Assembly (NCBI GenBank): GCA_946415475.1
Contig: CAMKSQ010000008.1
Span: 1-64,000, forward strand
DNA length: 64,000 nucleotides
Direction: 5' to 3'
Source of the DNA: an uncultured Bacteroidales bacterium
GTDB lineage: Bacteria; Bacteroidota; Bacteroidia; Bacteroidales; UBA932
This document shows, in pieces, positions 58,437 to 64,000 of the stretch. Within the stretch, counting starts at the first letter, position 1. Every line of letters begins with the position of its first letter. The notes under the pieces were generated by a model. The model saw only the letters and a list, made by a program, of their open reading frames with translations, ran no database searches and had not been told where the DNA came from. The translations under genes and the position numbers were made by a program.

Positions 58437-59579
58437 TTATAGTTCATCCTGTGCCAGACGGAATCCCGTAAGGCCATTGCTCTCTTCCGGGCGCATAAAG
58501 CCTCGGAACCAGGTGTTGGACGGCCAGCTCTTTACCTTGAAAGGCCCGCCTCGCACCACTTTTTCATAACCGCTTTCAGGAACACTTTCCCGATAGCTTC
58601 CATACCAGTCCTGGCACCATTCCGCTACGCCACCCAGCATGGCCTCCAGGCCAAGGACGCTGCTTTTCTGCGCAGCCATTTCCCATTCGGCTTCCGTGGG
58701 GAGGCGGAATTGCGAGCCGCTCATCTGGTTGAGCTTGGCTATGAATTCCTGCACGTCGTACCAACTCACGTTATCGACGGGACGGTTGTCTCCCGGAGCC
58801 AGGGAAGGATTGCTGCCCATAACCGCTTTCCACAGCGCCTGGTTCACTTCCGCTTTTCCAATCTTGTAGGGGCGGAGTGCGGTTTCGTGGATGGGCGCCA
58901 TCAGCGTACTGTTTTTGTCGCCCATTACACAGCGGCCTCCGGGGACATTGGCCATCTCATAGGAAATGCCTTCCAATGAGAAGCTGCCTGCGGCTTTCAG
59001 CTCTATCCGGAGCGTTCCTTTCCGACGCAACTCAATATTGAACTCACGCCGTTCCGTATTGAAACCGGGGGCACGAATCTCCGCGATATGACTGCCTTCC
59101 GGGCCCTCATATTCGAACGGAAGTACGCTGGAAAGCTTTTCCCCGTCGATATATACATCGGCATTGCGGACATCGCTCTCGATGCGCATTTTTCCGGTAG
59201 GGCCGGTATAAGCCACCTGCGGACGCTCTATCTGGAGAAGATAAGTACTTTTTTTCTGCAGCGGTTCCGGGAATTCGTATCTCAGGGGCAGATAGCGCTT
59301 GGTCTTAACCGTGAGCCACCACGATTTGTCCACCATGTAAATCCACCACTCACCGTCTTTGAATTCCTGTTTCACGATGGACCCTTCAAAGGTGACGTCG
59401 GTCATGACCAGGCCCACCTTCAGGAGGGCGCAGGGATTCCCGTTGAGGTCCTTCACTTCATACCGTACGGCGCTGATATCGGAAGGGTCCTGCCGGAAAT
59501 CCTTCACGGTCAGTTCCTGCGCCAGGGCCATCCGGCTCACGCAAAGGGCGAAAAGCAGTAGAGTAAGGCGTCTCATCAT
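58437..59579 (-). CDS. PEGA domain plus FGE/SUMF1-like protein lacking the catalytic Cys
   Basis: 380 residues with a signal peptide ending ALAQ. Residues about 137-205 form a PEGA domain (IESDVRNADVYIDGEKLSS, GSHIAEIRAPGFN). Residues about 210-378 have the sulfatase-modifying-factor fold: FRLPTEAEWEMAAQ, 'GGVAEWCQDWYGSY', 'RGGPF', 'FRGFMRPEESNGLTGFRLAQ'. The cysteine normally found in the C-terminal 'RNACRxxxR' part is replaced by Asn-Thr-Trp, so the enzyme activity is probably absent. It may bind ligands instead. The neighbours are secreted proteins without sulfatases. Confidence 0.7.
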   Translation of the reverse strand: MMRRLTLLLFALCVSRMALAQELTVKDFRQDPSDISAVRYEVKDLNGNPCALLKVGLVMTDVTFEGSIVKQEFKDGEWWIYMVDKSWWLTVKTKRYLPLRYEFPEPLQKKSTYLLQIERPQVAYTGPTGKMRIESDVRNADVYIDGEKLSSVLPFEYEGPEGSHIAEIRAPGFNTERREFNIELRRKGTLRIELKAAGSFSLEGISYEMANVPGGRCVMGDKNSTLMAPIHETALRPYKIGKAEVNQALWKAVMGSNPSLAPGDNRPVDNVSWYDVQEFIAKLNQMSGSQFRLPTEAEWEMAAQKSSVLGLEAMLGGVAEWCQDWYGSYRESVPESGYEKVVRGGPFKVKSWPSNTWFRGFMRPEESNGLTGFRLAQDEL

Positions 59580-60550
59580 CAGATCTTGAAGCTATCCAGG
59601 GTAAAGATGTCGTTCTGAGAAGTCTCCATGGGCTGCCAGGTACGGACGTCAATCTTAGGCTGGTCCTGATTGGTGAAGTCCCACACCAGGAACAGGATAC
59701 CTTCGTCGCTGTAGGTGCTGGAATTCCAGTGTTGGATAAGGGTTACACCGTAGAAATTGGGGTTGGCGCCGTGACGCATCACCTTGATATCGTCAAATTT
59801 GACATTGATATATCCCTGGCGGGCGAACACGCGCTTGAGATTCTGCAGATACTGCTCCTTGCTTTGTTTGGAATACTGGATTTCCGGACGCATGCCCACG
59901 CCGCTCTCGTTGGGGATACGGCGGATGACCTTACCCGTGATGATGAGGGCATCTTCGCTGAAAACGGCATCCATGAACGCCAGGTCCTTCTGGTTATAGG
60001 CATTGCGGAACTGCTCCACATAATGGAGGATTTGCATACGGCGGTCCAGGTCGTCCAGTTCCACGCCTTCGCGCATGATACGCATGTACTGGTTCACACC
60101 CAGGGTGAGGTTGAAGTCCACGATGCGGCCACGGGTGTCGAAGTCGATGCAGATTTCCTGGATTTTGGCATCCGTATAGGTGGCATCCAGGGGCTTCATC
60201 TCGATCTCGATGTTGCGCACCTGGTATCCGCGGGTGCTGCCACCGTTCTTGAGCGTAAGGCAGCTGGTGACGATGTCGTCGTCCATGGTGCGGAAATGCA
60301 CATTTTCCCAAAGCATGGCGATGCTGTGGGAGGCCATGTCGTCGATGTCCAGATTGGAGAAATTCACCGCCTGGGAGGAGCTTTCTGCTGCATTGATGGC
60401 TGTGAGCAAACGGGAGACCTGGGCCTCCATGCGGGTTTTGAGCGCGCCGCTGGAGATACCGTCTACCAGTTCAAAATTCACATTATCCTGTGCCCCGGCC
60501 AGCTGGAAGCCGGCGAGAAGGGTTATAGCCAGAGTCAGAATTTTTTTCAT
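59579..60550 (-). CDS. Secreted protein with NTF2/SnoaL-like C-terminal domain
   Basis: 323 residues with a signal peptide ending AGAQ. The C-terminal third (about 175-315: 'QFRNAYNQKDLAFMDAVFSEDALIITG', 'YLQNLKRVFARQGYINVKFDD') has the look of an NTF2/SnoaL cone fold. The N-terminal region repeats strands around 'EIEMKPLDATYTDAKIQEIC'. No catalytic residues assigned. Overlaps the PEGA/FGE gene by one base. Confidence 0.5.
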   Translation of the reverse strand: MKKILTLAITLLAGFQLAGAQDNVNFELVDGISSGALKTRMEAQVSRLLTAINAAESSSQAVNFSNLDIDDMASHSIAMLWENVHFRTMDDDIVTSCLTLKNGGSTRGYQVRNIEIEMKPLDATYTDAKIQEICIDFDTRGRIVDFNLTLGVNQYMRIMREGVELDDLDRRMQILHYVEQFRNAYNQKDLAFMDAVFSEDALIITGKVIRRIPNESGVGMRPEIQYSKQSKEQYLQNLKRVFARQGYINVKFDDIKVMRHGANPNFYGVTLIQHWNSSTYSDEGILFLVWDFTNQDQPKIDVRTWQPMETSQNDIFTLDSFKI

Positions 60551-60559
60551 TGTCTTCTA

Positions 60560-61327
60560 TTATTTAGCAAATGTAAACCAAATGATATCCGTATTGGCGG
60601 GAAGCGTGGCCGGTGCCGATGTCAAAGTGCGGAAGTCGGTGCGGGTACCGCTTCCGGGGCCCAGCACAGTCTCAACTTTTCCATCCTTCCCGACGAGCAT
60701 GTAACATTCTGCGGGATTCTTGCAGGTGGACAGCGGCCCGGTTTTCTTGATTTTGTATTCGGCCTTCATGCGGCTGACAAGGGCCTTGGCGGCTGGGAAG
60801 GATTCCGCGCCCAACAGCTGGTCAATGACGTTCTGCTGCCAGGCGACCTGTAATTTAAGGGAAGCGTCTTCATGGCCGGGGACCGCCTCAGGCGCCTTTT
60901 CTTCGGGAGTGGGAAGGCTTACTTTCTCCACATTTCCCTGAACAGGGGCTGCCTCCTGCGGCTTTTCCGCGGGGGCGGCGGCAAGGAGGGTCGCATTGTC
61001 CGCAGTCTGAATATCAGATTTCTTCACATAGAGGAACACTTTTACCATATCCCCCCTGCGGAGTTGAACGGAATCCCGGGCGGAACTGATGTTCCGGATG
61101 AGGATATCCTTGTCTTCAAAGCCTTTTTTGTTGCCGGCATATTCCTTGACCTGGATCAGGAGAAGGTCGTTGGCAACCTCGAGGGCCTCGGCTGCTGTGG
61201 GCATGGTGGCCTCTGCATACAGATATTGGGAACTCCGTTTGATGGAGTTGATTTTCTTGGTTCCCTGGCCCCAGGTCATAACCGAGACCAAGAAGAGAGC
61301 CAGTAGGCAAGTAAGGAGTCGTTTCAT
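60560..61327 (-). CDS. Secreted protein of unknown function
   Basis: 255 residues with a signal peptide ending TWGQ. Residues about 25-110 are helical with a strand pattern (YLYAEATMPTAAEALEVAND, RGDMVKVFLYVKKSD). A proline/alanine-rich linker (about 115-155) leads to a C-terminal segment ending 'DIIWFTFAK'. No family recognised. In the same run as the CsgG-like gene. Confidence 0.5.
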   Translation of the reverse strand: MKRLLTCLLALFLVSVMTWGQGTKKINSIKRSSQYLYAEATMPTAAEALEVANDLLLIQVKEYAGNKKGFEDKDILIRNISSARDSVQLRRGDMVKVFLYVKKSDIQTADNATLLAAAPAEKPQEAAPVQGNVEKVSLPTPEEKAPEAVPGHEDASLKLQVAWQQNVIDQLLGAESFPAAKALVSRMKAEYKIKKTGPLSTCKNPAECYMLVGKDGKVETVLGPGSGTRTDFRTLTSAPATLPANTDIIWFTFAK

Positions 61328-61328
61328 A

Positions 61329-62429
61329 CTATTGTCTGGTTTCTTCGAAAAGATATTTTAGGGAATGCGTCGGGACAAAGGGAGTCAGGCGGGCCTGGAT
61401 ATCCCCTTCTTTGCTTGCAAGAACCTTGTAAGGAACCTGCAGGCGCAACACATGGTTGAATCCGGCGGCCTCGTTGCGCAGAATAAGTTCTCCTTCCAAT
61501 AGCTCTTCATCCATGGCGATGGTGCCCCAATAGGAAACACAGCCATTCTGTTGGGCATATCCCGCGAGAGAACGGAGAGGAATGGAAAAGTAATCCTGCT
61601 GCATTCCGTATATACTGCGTTTGATTTGAACGGTGATGGCTCCTGTATCCACCAATCCAGCCAGCATGTTAGCCATGGTCTCGGCCGGGTGAGCTGGTGT
61701 ATCCACCGCTCGGAGCGCACCGTCCGGAGAGACGACAAAAAAGTGGTTGGCGTTGAGACGGGGGATGTAGTACCAGCCTCGTTCTTCTTCCAGGAGGTTG
61801 TCCGGCCTTTGGGTCAGTTCTTCGGCCGTAGGAAGTAGCGGCATTACAGGGGCCGCGGCATTGGCCAGTTCTTCCGGCAGGCGACGGTCGTTCTCTGCCT
61901 GGGACCTTCCCAGCAGCAATTCTGCATCGGCCGGGAAAACCATGGCAAAATCGCCCCATTCCAGGAGATGCCTGCGCCCTCCCAACTGGGAAAGCCGGAG
62001 GGGAAGACCCGGTTCGCCGCTCAGTCTGACGAGGCTGTTCAGCCCTCCTCCCCGGGGGAAGGAAATGCCGTCTTCCAGCAGCTGGACCTCCAGCGTTTTT
62101 TCCCGCTGTAAAGGAAGGTCCGCTTCCAGGGAATAGCGTTCCAGGAAGCGACTGATGGTGGTGCCGATGACCGAACGCTGTTCCTCGGAAAAGAGAGCAT
62201 ATCCGATATGCTCCACCGTTCCGGCGTTTTTCACCACGGAGACGGGCGTTCCAGCCCACGAGAGGCTGTGTACGCCATCCGGAAGGACGGCAATCGTCGC
62301 TTCCCCAAGGGCCTCAGCCATGGCCTCCAGGCGGTCGCTGCGGAAAGGAGGGACTGCTCCGGATGCTTTGTGCTCCGGGGCAGTCACTCCTGTGAGAACG
62401 ATCAGAGATATCAGGATGCGCCGAATCAT
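61329..62429 (-). CDS. Secreted protein of unknown function
   Basis: 366 residues. The N-terminus MIRRILISLIVLTGVTAPEHKASG is a weak signal peptide. No known motif found. It ends 1 bp upstream of the previous gene's start, so it belongs to the same transcript. Confidence 0.5.
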   Translation of the reverse strand: MIRRILISLIVLTGVTAPEHKASGAVPPFRSDRLEAMAEALGEATIAVLPDGVHSLSWAGTPVSVVKNAGTVEHIGYALFSEEQRSVIGTTISRFLERYSLEADLPLQREKTLEVQLLEDGISFPRGGGLNSLVRLSGEPGLPLRLSQLGGRRHLLEWGDFAMVFPADAELLLGRSQAENDRRLPEELANAAAPVMPLLPTAEELTQRPDNLLEEERGWYYIPRLNANHFFVVSPDGALRAVDTPAHPAETMANMLAGLVDTGAITVQIKRSIYGMQQDYFSIPLRSLAGYAQQNGCVSYWGTIAMDEELLEGELILRNEAAGFNHVLRLQVPYKVLASKEGDIQARLTPFVPTHSLKYLFEETRQ

Positions 62430-62431
62430 GG

Positions 62432-63055
62432 CTAATTGCCGATATAGAGGCTTTCCTGCTGTCCGTTGGCGTGGTGGATATAGCCTTGGACCAGTTTTCC
62501 GGCGTTGAACTTGCAGTTCACGACCTTGTCTCCCTTGGCAACGCTCTTGAACGAGCCGTTTTTCATGTCGATCTGGTAATCCTTGGTGACTTTGATCTCG
62601 CCACCCATACCGTGCGGCTTGCCACCCTGCATGGGACCTTCGTAGGTGCCCCAGCCCAGGTTGTAGGAGGTGGGGTTGGCCGGTTTGGTCGTGGGTTTGG
62701 GTTTTTCCGGGGCCGGTTCTTCTACCACGGGCTCCTCTACCACAGGTTCCTCCACGACGGGTTCTTCCACAACCGGTTCTTCTACTGCGACGGGTTCCTT
62801 TTCCGGCTTGTCCTTCTTGCCGCCCAGGAGGAGCGCTGCTCCGCCACCGCCCAGGATCAGTACTGCAGCGGCAATGATGCCGATGAGTTTGCCTTTGGCG
62901 ATACCACCGCCTTTTTCAATCACTTCCAGTTCCTGACCGCACTTGGGGCATACATATTTTCCATCTACTTCCTCCAGGTCGGTTTCCTGGAAGATGGTTT
63001 CTTTATCGGCTTCCGGGCAGATGCCGTAGTTGCTGCATTTAAATTGTTTTGCCAT
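62432..63055 (-). CDS. Zinc-ribbon, single-pass membrane protein with VEEP repeats and MORN-like end
   Basis: 207 residues. N-terminal zinc-ribbon-like part (Cys at 7 and 13, then CPKC near 38), a membrane helix (about 55-80), a proline/glutamate-rich region with five 'VEEP(V/A)' units, and a C-terminal MORN-like stretch (WGTYEGPMQGGKPHGMGG). No signal peptide, so the zinc ribbon is likely cytoplasmic and the repeat region periplasmic. Role unknown. It may be part of an envelope stress or scaffold operon. Confidence 0.6.
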   Translation of the reverse strand: MAKQFKCSNYGICPEADKETIFQETDLEEVDGKYVCPKCGQELEVIEKGGGIAKGKLIGIIAAAVLILGGGGAALLLGGKKDKPEKEPVAVEEPVVEEPVVEEPVVEEPVVEEPAPEKPKPTTKPANPTSYNLGWGTYEGPMQGGKPHGMGGEIKVTKDYQIDMKNGSFKSVAKGDKVVNCKFNAGKLVQGYIHHANGQQESLYIGN

Positions 63056-63066
63056 AGCTCGAATGA

Positions 63067-64000
63067 TTAGTTTTTAAGGGTTTGAATTGCCTTTTTGGCT
63101 GCATCCAGGAATTCCAGGAAGGCTTTGGAGCCCTGGTTGTTGCCCGTTTCCGGAAGCAGGGTCCCGTTCAGCAGTTCCTGAATCTTGGGACGGAGTTCCT
63201 CCACGCGTTTTTCAATGTTCAGGTAAGGACCTCTGAACTTTTCTTCCACCTTAGCCTTGATGCTTTCGCAGAAATCCTCCGTGAAGCCATCGGCATAGCC
63301 GATTTCGGTGAATTTTGCTGCCAGGGGTTTCAGGGTCTCGAAGCCGGTGTCTTCGTCCACATCCACGGTGCCGAACATCTTGCGGCCGGTGCCGTCCATG
63401 ACATCGCCGTACTTGATGATGCCGGTGGCGTAGGCCAGCAGGAGCCAGGCCGTGTACTCGGCACGCAGCTGGGATTTCTGTTTGGCCGGGGTAAGGAACA
63501 GATCCGGGAACTGCTCGCCGGTGCCTTCGCCGTGCAGGATAACCTTGTTCTCACGGATTTGGGCGGCGGTCATGTTGGGATTGTTCACCAGATAGTCGTA
63601 GCGCTCCTTGTAGAACTTGAGGCTGTCCAGGGTGCGCATAGGCATGCAGTAGGTGATGTTCATTACGGTAATCTCGTTCTTGCGGTCCGAGGAAGAATCG
63701 ACAAGGACTTTGATGCCGGCCTCTGCAGCAGCGATAAGGGCGGCTTTGAGGTCTGCGGCGAACTTTTGCACTTTCTCGTTGCCTTCCACCTTGGGCAGGC
63801 TCACCAGGATGACTTTCTTGGCGACGTTCTTGCCGATTTCGGTGGTGGGGTTGTTGGTGACGGAAAGGCCTACTTCCGTGTGGTTCATCTTCACCATCAC
63901 GCCGCTTTCCTTCATGATCTTATGGGCAAAGATATTGAGGCTGTCGGCCGAAGTATATTGCTCTGCCAGCTGTTCGAGAATGCTCCGGTTGATGAGTTTC
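63067..64000 (-). CDS. Unrecognised protein, 5' end beyond the window
   Basis: At least 311 residues in an open frame that continues past the window end (an internal Met at 63915 is not a likely start). The visible part has alternating helices and strands (VILVSLPKVEGNEKVQKFAA, 'EITVMNITYCMPMRTLDSLK', 'AKVEEKFRGPYLN') and a lysine/glutamate-rich C-terminus. No domain recognised. It is the most upstream gene of the run seen here. Confidence 0.6.
   Translation of the reverse strand, partial: KLINRSILEQLAEQYTSADSLNIFAHKIMKESGVMVKMNHTEVGLSVTNNPTTEIGKNVAKKVILVSLPKVEGNEKVQKFAADLKAALIAAAEAGIKVLVDSSSDRKNEITVMNITYCMPMRTLDSLKFYKERYDYLVNNPNMTAAQIRENKVILHGEGTGEQFPDLFLTPAKQKSQLRAEYTAWLLLAYATGIIKYGDVMDGTGRKMFGTVDVDEDTGFETLKPLAAKFTEIGYADGFTEDFCESIKAKVEEKFRGPYLNIEKRVEELRPKIQELLNGTLLPETGNNQGSKAFLEFLDAAKKAIQTLKN

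Overview
The window looks like Bacteroidales chromosome (gut or rumen type, fairly high GC). The evidence is a SusC/SusD pair, many lipoproteins and SusD/BACON/PEGA-type secreted proteins, Bacteroidetes-style promoters (-7 TAnnTTTG, some with a -33 TTTG about 19-20 nt upstream) and a tyrosine integrase and DUF3853-type protein typical of Bacteroidetes elements. The genus cannot be decided from the sequence.

Layout. (1) 1-10356 is housekeeping-like chromosome: a partial tRNA-Arg, an NhaC-type Na+/H+ antiporter, two unknown secreted proteins, a Wzz-like protein and an SLBB-type polysaccharide exporter, a Na/Pi cotransporter, a COG0523 GTPase and an intact tRNA-Ser(GGA). (2) 10336-53454 reads as one integrated element of about 43 kb. 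The last 20 bp of tRNA-Ser are repeated exactly at 53435-53454, next to a tyrosine integrase gene. The left backbone (10357-13127) has paired 12-mers, a branched palindrome, iteron-like repeats, a winged-helix replication-initiator-like gene, a DUF3853/excisionase-like gene and a double-HTH regulator. The right backbone (51433-53298) has a wrecked AlbA/AAA_4-type gene and the integrase. (3) 13128-51432 is cargo: a polysaccharide utilisation locus with a complete L-rhamnose pathway. (4) 53455-64000 is chromosome again: a flavin-type lipoprotein, GltS, a histidine acid phosphatase and a minus-strand run of secreted proteins (LuxR-type, CsgG/LPP20-like, PEGA+FGE-like, NTF2-like, zinc-ribbon/MORN).

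How the cargo works together. SusC/SusD and a beta-helix lipoprotein bind and import a glycan. GH3, GH43, GH27, GH2 (with a ricin-type lectin domain), three different GH78-type rhamnosidases, GH92 (with PA14), GH125 and a GH63-like enzyme cut it. RhaT, RhaI, RhaB and RhaD take up and catabolise the released rhamnose under an AraC-type regulator. Four proteins carry five phosphoester-hydrolase domains: an NPP/alkaline-phosphatase-like enzyme, an EEP domain fused to a GH78-like domain, a calcineurin-like phosphatase, and a PLC/GDPD-like domain fused to alkaline phosphatase. Rhamnosidases, galactosidases, alpha-mannosidases and phosphoesterases together suggest a phosphorylated Rha/Gal/Man heteroglycan, such as a microbial envelope or fungal glycan, rather than a simple plant pectin. 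This is inference.

The most interesting points are the mobile, tRNA-inserted PUL with its own rhamnose pathway and replication-like module, the phosphoesterase-rich enzyme set with two unusual fusions, palindromic repeats placed inside and at the edges of rha genes, and several genes whose promoter lies so close to the start codon that the mRNA should be leaderless. No relaxase, conjugation apparatus, CRISPR array or transposase was seen.
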